DNA from: Paenibacillaceae bacterium
GTDB taxonomy: Bacteria > Bacillota > Bacilli > Paenibacillales > Paenibacillaceae
Reading direction: 5' to 3'
Assembly: GCA_900766135.1 (NCBI GenBank)
Contig: CAAFUF010000016.1
Span: forward strand, 62,001-126,000
Length of the DNA stretch: 64,000 nt
Positions 1-7,777 of this stretch are shown piece after piece. The number at the start of each line of letters is the position of its first letter. Within the stretch, counting starts at the first letter, position 1. Position numbers and translations under genes: made by a program. Under the pieces are notes generated by a model. The model did not search any database, was not told where the DNA came from, and saw nothing but the letters and a program-made list of their open reading frames with translations.

Positions 1-1
1 G

Positions 2-523
2 GGAGACAGCGGATTTATCCAGGTGAGTCCGTTCAAAGTAGGGGACGGCGAGGAGGCGGAAATCTATTTCTGGACGATCCCGTCCGGCCGTTTCGGCGGC
101 GTCAAGCTGATGCGGGTCAAGGAACAAAATATCGAGGACCTCAGCAGCTACGAATATTTTGCGGGGGAAGACGAAGGGCAACCGCGATGGAGCAAGGATA
201 TGGACCAGGCCAAGCTCGTGGTGGACGACACCGTCGGGGAACTGTCAGTGATCTGGAATCCCGGGTTGGAGCGGTGGCTGATGACGTATTTGAAGGAAGG
301 CCGGGGCGTCGTCCTCCGGGAAGGCCTAACCCCCTGGGGACCGTGGGGAGATGCGCTCGATTTGGTACCGGCTGACGATTTTCCGGGATTGTACGCGCCT
401 TTCATGAATGACCGGTTTCTTGCGGACGACGGGCGAACGGTCTATTTCACCTTATCCCTTTGGGATCCGTATAACGTGTTCTGGTTTAAAGCCACGCTGG
501 AGGAATCCGGCCCGGGCGATTGA
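2..523 (+). CDS. DUF4185 (GH183-like) protein, C-terminal part
   Basis: The reading frame is open to the window edge, so only the C-terminal ~173 residues are present; the GTG at 23 is internal. The sequence carries the marks of the DUF4185 beta-propeller family: SGRFGGVKLMRV, GELSVIWNPGLERWLMTY, the GPWG turn, LYAPFM near the end and the closing SLWDPYNVF. Members of this family have been described as endo-D-arabinanases (GH183). Whether it is secreted cannot be seen because the N-terminus is missing. It lies 85 bp before an ABC binding-protein gene, which fits a glycan-degrading role. The catalytic residues probably lie in the missing part, so activity is inferred. Confidence 0.75.
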   Translation, partial: GDSGFIQVSPFKVGDGEEAEIYFWTIPSGRFGGVKLMRVKEQNIEDLSSYEYFAGEDEGQPRWSKDMDQAKLVVDDTVGELSVIWNPGLERWLMTYLKEGRGVVLREGLTPWGPWGDALDLVPADDFPGLYAPFMNDRFLADDGRTVYFTLSLWDPYNVFWFKATLEESGPGD

Positions 524-547
524 GCCCATGAAGGCGTTCCGTTATGG

Positions 548-571
548 TTTAAGCGCCAAAAGGCGTTTAAA
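548..571 (+). terminator. Hairpin after the DUF4185 gene
   Basis: TTTAAGCGCC and GGCGTTTAAA form a 10-bp stem with one G-T pair around an AAAA loop. The tail (TAGAAGTTTTG) is only weakly T-rich. It could be a weak terminator or processing hairpin that separates the hydrolase gene from the ABC genes starting at 609. Confidence 0.4.
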
Positions 572-608
572 TAGAAGTTTTGCCGAATAAAAAAGGGAGG
601 TTAACCAA

Positions 609-2033
609 ATGAAACAGCGTCGTTTGAAAGGATTGTCATGGACATTGGGATTGCTGCTGATCGTAGCCATGCTCGTAACCGGCTGCGGGGGTGCGGGGAA
701 CGGCGGGAATGCCGCTTCGGGCGGAAATGCGGAACCGGCAGGCGGAAACGCCGCCGAGGAACCGGCGGCCGGTGATAACGCGGCTCCGAAGGAGAAGGTC
801 AAGATCGAGTTTTGGGCCAATAAGTTCGAGGAGACGACCGATGCCTGGTTCAAGAAATGGACGGACGAATTCAACAAGACGCATGACGATATCGAGGTTA
901 AGCTGACGATCGTGCCAGGCGACGCCTGGGCGCAAAAGCTGAAAGCGGCACAAGCGGCCGGCAAGGCGCCCGACGTGATGACGATGAACTACAGCAACCT
1001 CGCGCCGTCGGCGAAGCAAAGCCAGATTTTGCCGCTGAACGACTATCTGGACCCTAGCTTGATCGATGACCTTCACGACAATGTCAAGGGTTTCGTCACA
1101 GTGGAGGGTAAGTATTATGCTTATCCGATGCTGGTAGAGCCTTCGGCGGTGCTGTATTACCGGAAGGACCTGTTCGAAGCCGCCGGACTGGATCCGGCCA
1201 AACCGCCGGTGACGTGGGCCGAGTTGATCGATTACGGCAAGAAACTCACCAAGAACGGCGTGTACGGCTTATCGACGGCCCAAACCGCCGGTGACCTCGG
1301 ATGGTCGAGTTGGGGCTTGCAATATAACGCAGCCGGGCATCTGCCGATCACGGACGACTGGTCCAAAGCGGATGTCATGGACGACGGCTACAAGGAGCTG
1401 CTGAACTTCTACAAGACGCTGTACCAGGAAGGGATCATGCCGAAACAGCAATTGGCCGGTTACGCGGATGCGGCGCCGTTCGGGCAAGGGAAAACCGCGA
1501 TGCAGATCAGCGGATCGTGGTCGATCGGTTTGTTCCGCAACGAATACAAAAACATGCTGGACAAAATCGGCGTCGCCCCGATGCCTTCAATCGACGGAGA
1601 TCAAACGAAAACGACCGCCACGCTAGGCGGCTGGACGCTGGTCGTCGACGGCAAATCCAAACACCCCGAAGCGGCTGCGGAATATATCGGCTGGCTGCTG
1701 GCCGGCGATCCGAATATTATGATCGACTTCTTCAAGACGAGCCAATTCTCCAAGTTCTCGCCGCGCAAATCGGTAGACGAAGCGATGAACCAGGATCCGG
1801 ATGCGAAAAACGACGAGTGGCGCAAGCTGATTTCCGAGAAAATCGTGCCTTATTCCGAAGCGGAGCCGGTGTATCCTTGGGACATCAGCATGTTCTTCGC
1901 CACCGCGATCGAAAAAGCCATGAAGGGCGAGGACGTCGATAAGGCGCTCGCGACCGCGGAGAAAGAAATCAACAATTTCATCGAGAAGCAGAAGCTGACA
2001 GGGACGAACCCGAGAGCTAACGGCGGTGAATAA
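609..2033 (+). CDS. Sugar ABC transporter substrate-binding lipoprotein
   Basis: This is a family-1 extracellular solute-binding protein of 474 residues. A signal peptide ends in the lipobox LVTGC, with the lipid-modified cysteine at residue 26, followed by a Gly/Asn/Ala-rich linker to about residue 60. The mature domain begins KVKIEFWANKFEE and has typical landmarks such as PDVMTMNYSNLAP, VLYYRKDLFEAAG and GKTAMQISGSWS. A strong GGGAGG site precedes the ATG. The stop is followed after two bases by a permease gene, so the three genes form one transporter unit. Substrate cannot be read from sequence; neighbouring DUF4185 and DUF2961 genes suggest furanoside oligosaccharides. Confidence 0.9.
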   Translation: MKQRRLKGLSWTLGLLLIVAMLVTGCGGAGNGGNAASGGNAEPAGGNAAEEPAAGDNAAPKEKVKIEFWANKFEETTDAWFKKWTDEFNKTHDDIEVKLTIVPGDAWAQKLKAAQAAGKAPDVMTMNYSNLAPSAKQSQILPLNDYLDPSLIDDLHDNVKGFVTVEGKYYAYPMLVEPSAVLYYRKDLFEAAGLDPAKPPVTWAELIDYGKKLTKNGVYGLSTAQTAGDLGWSSWGLQYNAAGHLPITDDWSKADVMDDGYKELLNFYKTLYQEGIMPKQQLAGYADAAPFGQGKTAMQISGSWSIGLFRNEYKNMLDKIGVAPMPSIDGDQTKTTATLGGWTLVVDGKSKHPEAAAEYIGWLLAGDPNIMIDFFKTSQFSKFSPRKSVDEAMNQDPDAKNDEWRKLISEKIVPYSEAEPVYPWDISMFFATAIEKAMKGEDVDKALATAEKEINNFIEKQKLTGTNPRANGGE

Positions 2034-2035
2034 GG

Positions 2036-2923
2036 ATGCATCGCTCCAAGCATCGATATGAAAACAAAGTGGCGTACGCGATGCTGCTGCCGATTCTGGG
2101 GCTGCTCACCGTATTCGTCATCATCCCGTTCGCGTATGCCATTCAGGTCAGCTTCTACGATTGGAGTTTTTATCAGGATTCGGTTTACGTCGGGTTCCGC
2201 AATTTCGCCAACGTATTGACCGACCCGTTGTTTACGAAGTCGATTCTGATCGGCCTCCGTTTCTCGCTGATGGTCGTTCCGGCCCAGCTGGTGCTGGCCT
2301 TCCTGTTCGCCCACGTGATCAAAGGCATGGGAAGACGCTGGTCCGGATTTGTGAAAACGTCGATTTACATCCCGACGATCATCTCCGGCATCATCGCATC
2401 GATCGTCTTCGCGTTTATTTACGATTACGACGCCGGCTTGGCCAATTACCTGCTCGGGTTGCTCGGGCTGGAGAAGTTGGCTTGGATCGCCGACGTTCGA
2501 ACGGCGCTCGCGAGCATCGCGGTGCCTGTCGTATGGCTCGGCTTCGGGATTACGACGCTGATTATGCTGGCCGGATTGCTTGATATCCCGGAGAGCTACT
2601 ACGAAGCGGCCGAACTGGAAGGGGCCGGCGGGCTGACGAAAATGCTGCGGATTACGCTGCCGCTGCTGAAAAACGTCATTCTGTACCTGCTGATCACCGG
2701 CTTCACCGGGGCCGTCCAGCAGTTCGAGCTGCCGCTCGTCATGACCGGCGGCGGTCCGCTCAACGAGACGCAAACGCCGAACCTGTACATTTTCAACCAC
2801 TTCCGGAACGACGTGCTCGTGGGCCACTCCATCGCTTCGGCGCTGCTGCTGTTCCTCGTGCTGGGCAGCATCTCCGCGATTATCTTCAAGGTGCTGAATT
2901 CGGATAAAGCGGTGGACGGTTAA
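2036..2923 (+). CDS. Sugar ABC transporter permease, MalF/UgpA type
   Basis: This 295-residue inner-membrane permease has about six membrane segments, the first at roughly residues 14-36. The coupling EAA loop reads EAAELEGAGG near residue 185, followed by LRITLPLL, as in binding-protein-dependent sugar permeases. It starts two bases after the binding-protein stop and pairs with the permease at 2953. No ATPase gene is present in this unit, so it probably uses a shared MsmX-type ATPase encoded elsewhere. Confidence 0.92.
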   Translation: MHRSKHRYENKVAYAMLLPILGLLTVFVIIPFAYAIQVSFYDWSFYQDSVYVGFRNFANVLTDPLFTKSILIGLRFSLMVVPAQLVLAFLFAHVIKGMGRRWSGFVKTSIYIPTIISGIIASIVFAFIYDYDAGLANYLLGLLGLEKLAWIADVRTALASIAVPVVWLGFGITTLIMLAGLLDIPESYYEAAELEGAGGLTKMLRITLPLLKNVILYLLITGFTGAVQQFELPLVMTGGGPLNETQTPNLYIFNHFRNDVLVGHSIASALLLFLVLGSISAIIFKVLNSDKAVDG

Positions 2924-2952
2924 AATCAACCCGGATGGAGGATTAAGAGACG

Positions 2953-3780
2953 ATGAGTAACAACAAAGCGTTGTTCGGCAAAATCGTCCTGCATGCCGCC
3001 GGCATCCTGGTCGCTTGCATCGCATTGTTTCCCTTGCTGTGGATGGCGATCGCCGGATTCAAGGCCAAAACGGAGGTGCTGTCCACGCCGTTCCGGTTTT
3101 TCCCGGAGCGGTGGCTGGTCGGCAATTATATCTCCATACTGCAGGACAACATGTTTCTCAAATCGATGATCATTACGTTTGGCGGGGCGGTGTTGTTTGC
3201 CGCGTTAAGCCTGGCGATCAACGCCTCCGCCGCTTATGTGTTCGCCCGTCTGGAGTTCCGCTTCAAGCGGGTGCTGTGGGTGTACGTCATCATGACGATG
3301 TTCATCCCCGGCATGGCGATCCTGGTGACTTCGTTCATCGTCGTGACCAAGCTGCAGATGCTGGATACGCTGGCGGTTCTCGTGCTGCCGGGCGTCGCTT
3401 CCGCCGGACACATGTTTTTCATTCGCCAGTTTTATCTCAATATTCCGCTGGCGCTGGAGGAAGCGGCTTTGATCGACGGAGCGGGACGCTTCAAAATTTT
3501 TACGCATATATTCCTGCCGATGTCTTATCCGGTTTTCGTTATCGTCGGCATCGGCTCGTACCTGGGCTACTGGAACTCTTTCGTTTGGCCGACGATGACG
3601 ATTACGAACGTCAACCTGTTTCAAATCATGCAGTATCTGGCCACGTTCCGCTCGGAGCGCGGGACGGAGATGGGGATGCTGATGGCCGGATCAAGCCTGG
3701 CGGCCGTGCCGACGATCGTGCTCTTCCTGATCTTCCAGAAATACATTATTCGCGGCATCAAAATCTCCGGGTTGAAGTAA
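2953..3780 (+). CDS. Sugar ABC transporter permease, MalG/UgpE type
   Basis: This 275-residue partner permease has the EAA loop EEAALIDGAGR near residues 173-183 followed by FTHIFLPMS, and ends in the usual GIKISGLK tail of the MalG group. The ATG follows a GGAGG site by 11 bases. It completes the transporter begun at 609, and only 24 bases separate its stop from the hydrolase-like gene at 3805, so all four genes are probably co-transcribed. Confidence 0.92.
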   Translation: MSNNKALFGKIVLHAAGILVACIALFPLLWMAIAGFKAKTEVLSTPFRFFPERWLVGNYISILQDNMFLKSMIITFGGAVLFAALSLAINASAAYVFARLEFRFKRVLWVYVIMTMFIPGMAILVTSFIVVTKLQMLDTLAVLVLPGVASAGHMFFIRQFYLNIPLALEEAALIDGAGRFKIFTHIFLPMSYPVFVIVGIGSYLGYWNSFVWPTMTITNVNLFQIMQYLATFRSERGTEMGMLMAGSSLAAVPTIVLFLIFQKYIIRGIKISGLK

Positions 3781-3804
3781 CGTCGGCGAAAGGAGGAAGT
3801 TTAG

Positions 3805-6066
3805 GTGATCGAATTGGAAAACTCCCGTCTGTACGTGGGACTTAGCGAGGAGAACGGCGCGATCGTTTCCCTGCGCGATCCATCGAACGGACGGGAATAC
3901 ATCGAACCGGGCCGCACCGGGGGCGACGTCTTTCGTCTGGAGACCGAAGCCGGCACTTCGGGCGGGTTTCGAGGATTTGCTTACGAGGTACGGCAGGGCG
4001 AGGGATATCGGGAGTGCCTGCTCCGCTGGCAAAGCCAGGCGGGGCCGGTGGTTACCGGGACGGTCCGGTTGCGGGAAGATGCGGATCAGTTGGAATTTCG
4101 CTGCGGGGTGGAGAACGCCGCGGATGGATTGCCCGTCATCAGCTTGGAGTATCCGATCTTTTCGGGTCTCGGGGCGATCACGGACGGAGGCGAGGACGAC
4201 TTTGTCGTCCACAGCTTTGCCACGGGATTTCAGGTCCGAAATCCGCTGAAGCATTTCCGGCATGACGGAATGGGCTTCCGCTACATGCCCTATCCGGAGA
4301 GCTTCTCCGGCGCGGCGATGCAGTTCTTCGCCTATTACGGCAAGGGGCGCGGCGGCTTGTATTTTGCGGCGCTGGATCCGGAGGGTTACGCCAAATGGCT
4401 AGACTTCTACAAAAACGAGGGCGGTCTGCTGGAAGCGTCCTTCATCCATGCCTGCGAGGACATCGGTTCCGGCAAAGGCATCGAGGTTCCTTACGCGCTG
4501 GAGGTGCGGCTGCTTCGCGGGCAGGGTTGGCCTGAAGCCGCCGGCCACTATAAGGCTTGGGCGATTCAGCAGCCATGGTGCGCCAAAGGAACTTTGGCCG
4601 AGCGGCGAGACCGCGGGGATGCGGAACTGTTCCGCTGGTTGTACGAGGAGGCGGGCGCGGCCACGTTCGGCGTCAACGCCGGCTACGACCGGACGAAATG
4701 GCTTCGCAAGTACCGCGAACGGATCGGGACGCCGCTGTTCCATATCCTCGGCCCGGATTGGAGCAAAGCGCCGCAGACGTTCGGCCGGGGCGTGCCCGGC
4801 GGCTATGACGATTGGTTCCCGACCCGTTTCAACCCGGACAACATCGCTTGCATTCGCGAGCAAGGCGACCGGTTTGCTCCGTTCGAATTCGACTATCTGT
4901 TCAATTTCGCCGGGGCGGACGGGGAACGGGCCAAAGCGGCCGCCCAACGTTTTCCGGAGGACAAAAAGAGTATCGATGCGTACCGGTTCCCGTTTCTCTG
5001 TCCGGCTGCCCCCTTTACCCGAGAGCTGCACCGGCGCCGGGACGTTACGCTGCAACGGGAAGCGGACGTGGACGCGATTTATTACGACATCTCGGCGAAC
5101 AACATCCTGAAGGCGTGTCTCGACGATCGCCACGGCCACCCGGTCGGCGGGGGCAAAGCGATCAACGACGCGTACCGGTCCAATTACGCGGAGACGAAAG
5201 CGGCGATGGAGCAGGCGGCAGGACGATACGTGCCGATGGGCACGGAGATGATGAACGAAACGGTTCTGGACGTGCTCGACTTCTACCAGGCCCGCGCCGG
5301 CGGTCAACCGGCCGCCCCGCTGGAGGGCTACCCGTTCCGGGACCTGCTGAAGACGGGGGACGCGGAGCTGGTTCCGCTGTTTGCCTACGTGTACCACGAG
5401 TACGGTCCCGTCAGGTTGGACGGCTGGGGCAAGCTGACGGCGGAAATCGGCGACCTGTTTTATTTCACGGTGGCGCGAACGTATTTGTGGGGCGGGCTGT
5501 ACGAACTCAATTACGAATACAGCCCGATGGAAGCGCTGGACGGCGTGGAGAACGGGAGCGACGAGCATTACGCCACGTTCGAGCCGCGGGGGTATGCTTT
5601 TGCGGAGGACCGGGCCGATTACCTGAGCTTGTTTGCGGCTTTGCGAACCGGCGCGGGCAATAAGTATCTCGCTTACGGCGAGATGCTGCCGCCGCTACCC
5701 ATGGATTCCGGCCGGTTAACGTTGGATTGGTTCCACTACAACCACGGGATCGGCTCCCTGGAGTATAACGATGCGGGGAGCTTATGCGTGGAGAGGATTG
5801 TCCATGCGGCATGGAAATACCGCGACGAAAACGTCGGGTTATTTTTCGCCAATGTTGGCGAGGAGGCTCGGGAAGTGGCGTTTTGCCCGGGCGCTCTTCC
5901 CATGTCCGAACTAGTCACGGAGATGCGATGCCATATGTATGCGTCAGGCCCGGATCGGCGGGAATCCGCAACCGTCAAGGCAGATGCCCAGGAGCTAAAA
6001 CTGACGATCCCGCCGCGTTGCGTCGTTTTGTTGGAAGCGATGCTGCTACCTGTGAAAAGTACGTAG
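3805..6066 (+). CDS. DUF6259-like putative glycoside hydrolase
   Basis: This 753-residue protein has no signal peptide, so it is probably cytoplasmic and would act on imported sugars. The N-terminal ~230 residues look like a beta-sandwich of the kind found before hydrolase barrels (LRDPSNGREYIEP near the start). The middle part resembles a TIM barrel, with acidic strand ends such as VDAIYYDISANN and GTEMMNETVLD. A C-terminal beta domain follows. The overall shape suggests the DUF6259 group; I am not sure of the family and cannot assign catalytic residues. The GTG start is chosen because GAAAGGAGG lies 8 bases upstream. It closes the first transporter operon and is followed by a repeat-rich gap. 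Confidence 0.55.
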   Translation: MIELENSRLYVGLSEENGAIVSLRDPSNGREYIEPGRTGGDVFRLETEAGTSGGFRGFAYEVRQGEGYRECLLRWQSQAGPVVTGTVRLREDADQLEFRCGVENAADGLPVISLEYPIFSGLGAITDGGEDDFVVHSFATGFQVRNPLKHFRHDGMGFRYMPYPESFSGAAMQFFAYYGKGRGGLYFAALDPEGYAKWLDFYKNEGGLLEASFIHACEDIGSGKGIEVPYALEVRLLRGQGWPEAAGHYKAWAIQQPWCAKGTLAERRDRGDAELFRWLYEEAGAATFGVNAGYDRTKWLRKYRERIGTPLFHILGPDWSKAPQTFGRGVPGGYDDWFPTRFNPDNIACIREQGDRFAPFEFDYLFNFAGADGERAKAAAQRFPEDKKSIDAYRFPFLCPAAPFTRELHRRRDVTLQREADVDAIYYDISANNILKACLDDRHGHPVGGGKAINDAYRSNYAETKAAMEQAAGRYVPMGTEMMNETVLDVLDFYQARAGGQPAAPLEGYPFRDLLKTGDAELVPLFAYVYHEYGPVRLDGWGKLTAEIGDLFYFTVARTYLWGGLYELNYEYSPMEALDGVENGSDEHYATFEPRGYAFAEDRADYLSLFAALRTGAGNKYLAYGEMLPPLPMDSGRLTLDWFHYNHGIGSLEYNDAGSLCVERIVHAAWKYRDENVGLFFANVGEEAREVAFCPGALPMSELVTEMRCHMYASGPDRRESATVKADAQELKLTIPPRCVVLLEAMLLPVKST

Positions 6067-6090
6067 CCAGGACATCCGTGGCGCGACAGG

Positions 6091-6210
6091 ATGTAACGGA
6101 TTGCAGCGGGGCGTAACGGATCGCAACGTAGCGCAAAGTAGCGCAAGGTAGCGCAAAGTAGCGCAACGGATCGTAACGGAACGTAACGTAGCGTAACGAA
6201 TGTAACGGAA
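6091..6210. repeat. Decamer tandem repeat, about 12 units
   Basis: Twelve consecutive 10-bp units follow the pattern NNGTAACGGA or GCGCAAAGTA with very few changes, all in the same phase. The last unit contains the TAACGGAA word that opens the first box of the adjacent four-box array. There is no open reading frame of note. A 10-bp period places each unit on nearly the same face of the DNA helix. Confidence 0.85.
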
Positions 6211-6385
6211 CGTAGTGACCTTATTTTCGTATTTCCCGGCTATTTCCCGCTGTAACGGAATCCAGAGACCTTATTGGCCCCTTACGGTGCCCCATTAGCC
6301 TCTTTTGGCCGAAATAAGGTCTCCTAGTTCCGTTAGAATCGGAAACTGCTCAAGAAGCAGCAAATAGCGTCTCTAGGTTCCGTTA
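6203..6385. repeat. Four-box intergenic array A
   Basis: Four 25-bp boxes read TAACGGAA-N6/7-GACCTTATTTT or close variants. They occupy 6203-6227 and 6253-6277 in + orientation, then 6311-6335 and 6361-6385 inverted. Centres are 50, 58 and 50 bp apart, so the array is a large dyad. The spacer sequences between boxes are not repeated. It lies between the DUF6259-like gene and the DUF2961 gene. Function is unknown. Confidence 0.85.
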
Positions 6386-6390
6386 GCGGC

Positions 6391-6462
6391 TGAATTCAAG
6401 ATTCGACGTCGTGTCCGCTTCTGTGCACCAGCTTCGTGATCCGAAGATGACTTTTTTGAACC
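6391..6462 (-). repeat. 169-bp element, truncated copy
   Basis: This is the left half of the dispersed 169-bp element in minus orientation, from TGAATTCAAGATTCGACG to the end CTTTTTTGAAC. It is almost identical to the corresponding half of the full copy at 6478-6646. Confidence 0.85.
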
Positions 6463-6477
6463 AACGTTTCAATCAAG

Positions 6478-6646
6478 GTTCAAAAAGGCAGGTTTGGAGC
6501 ACCGAGAAGGTTGGATGAAGCTAGGGACTGAGTAGCGGAGCGTACATAGAGGTACATGAGCAACGGAAGGCCCGGCTGAATTCAAGATTCGACGTCGTGT
6601 CCGCTTCTGTGCACCAGCTTCGTGATCCGAAGATGACTTTTTGAAC
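6478..6646 (-). repeat. 169-bp element, full copy
   Basis: This full copy is bounded by perfect inverted ends GTTCAAAAAG and CTTTTTGAAC and is 169 bp long. The interior holds the conserved words AACCTTCTCGGTGCT and CTAGCTTCATCC (read on the minus strand) and a small hairpin TGTAC/GTACG. No protein is encoded. It ends 20 bp before the DUF2961 start codon, so it sits in or beside the leader of that gene. Confidence 0.85.
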
Positions 6647-6666
6647 TACATCTAATAAGGAGAGAG

Positions 6667-7755
6667 ATGACCATGAACCCATTTAACGGACTAGACCTAG
6701 GATTAGGCAATTTGTACCGGATGTCGCCGGCGAAGACGCGTTCGATCAGCGCGGAGAACTTTACCGGCGCCAAAGGCCAAGGCGGCATGGCCACCGAAGG
6801 GACGGGGGCGGAGTGCGCCCGCGATCTCGGGCAGGGCTGGAAGGTATCGCCGTCGGTGAGCATCGCGCCGGGGCAGACTTTTACGGTGGCGGACATCGAC
6901 GGGCCGGGAGCGATTCAGCATATCTGGTTAACCTGCTTCCCGGACAGCTGGCGGCATCTGATTTTGCGGATGTACTGGGACGGCGAGAGCGAGCCAAGCG
7001 TGGAAACGCCGCTGGGCGATTTCTTCTGCAACGGCTGGTGCGAGCGCAGCAACGTCAACTCGCTGCCGGTGGCGGTCAATCCGGCCGGCGGGATGAACAG
7101 CTACTGGGTGATGCCGTTTCGCCAAAAAGCCAAAATCACGGTCGAAAACCGGATGGGGTCGCCGGTCGTCTTGTATTATCAAATCGACTACACCTTGACC
7201 GAGGTGCCGGACGATGCCGCTTATTTCCATGCCCAATGGAGAAGAAGCAGCCCGCTTCGCTATAAGGACGTGCACGTGCTGTTGGACGGCGTCCGCGGAA
7301 AAGGCCACTACGTGGGCACCTATCTGGCTTGGCAGGTGAACAACAACGGCTGGTGGGGCGAAGGGGAGATCAAGTTCTACATGGACGGGGATCAGGATTA
7401 TCCGACCATTTGCGGCACGGGGACGGAAGACTACTTCGGCGGGGCGTGGAACTTCGAGCAGCCGAAAGGAGAATACGCCTCCTTTTCCACGGCTTACTTA
7501 GGTCTCCATCAGATCATTAAGCCGGACGGCTTGTACCGGAGCCAGCAGCGCTTCGGCATGTACCGCTGGCACGTGATGGACCCGATCCGGTTCGAAAGCG
7601 ATCTGCGCGTCACGATTCAGGCGCTCGGCTGGCGGTCCGGCGGCCGGTATTTGCCGCTGCAGGACGATATCGCCTCCGTTAGCTACTGGTATCAATCGGA
7701 GCCGCATTCGGCTTATCCGCAACTGCCGGATAACGACGGGCTGGAAGTCATTTAA
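6667..7755 (+). CDS. DUF2961 family (GH172-like) furanosidase
   Basis: This 362-residue protein is without a signal peptide and so likely cytoplasmic. It has the DUF2961 jelly-roll landmarks: PGAIQHIWLTCF, LRMYWDGESEPSVETPLGDF, GKGHYVGTYLAWQ and the conserved CGTGTEDYFGG, in which Glu254 is a probable active-site residue. Characterised DUF2961 (GH172) enzymes act on alpha-D-fructofuranosides or on D-arabinofuranosides of mycobacterial arabinan. Together with DUF4185, a pentose-phosphate isomerase and a ribokinase-type kinase in this locus, the D-arabinofuranosidase role is favoured. ATG 6667 has AAGGAGAGAG just upstream. A second, divergent DUF2961 gene lies at 20241. Exact substrate is inference. 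Confidence 0.85.
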   Translation: MTMNPFNGLDLGLGNLYRMSPAKTRSISAENFTGAKGQGGMATEGTGAECARDLGQGWKVSPSVSIAPGQTFTVADIDGPGAIQHIWLTCFPDSWRHLILRMYWDGESEPSVETPLGDFFCNGWCERSNVNSLPVAVNPAGGMNSYWVMPFRQKAKITVENRMGSPVVLYYQIDYTLTEVPDDAAYFHAQWRRSSPLRYKDVHVLLDGVRGKGHYVGTYLAWQVNNNGWWGEGEIKFYMDGDQDYPTICGTGTEDYFGGAWNFEQPKGEYASFSTAYLGLHQIIKPDGLYRSQQRFGMYRWHVMDPIRFESDLRVTIQALGWRSGGRYLPLQDDIASVSYWYQSEPHSAYPQLPDNDGLEVI

Positions 7756-7777
7756 GCGAATCCAAGGAGGGAATGAC

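Noticed and set aside
1850..3025. Long minus-strand open frame across the first transporter genes
   Set aside because: It overlies three strongly supported plus-strand genes, its product is a low-complexity Arg/Gln/His-rich chain, and it has no ribosome site. It is a by-product of high-GC coding sequence.
4399..5568. Long minus-strand open frame within the DUF6259-like gene
   Set aside because: Arg/Val/His-rich shadow with no family character and no ribosome site.
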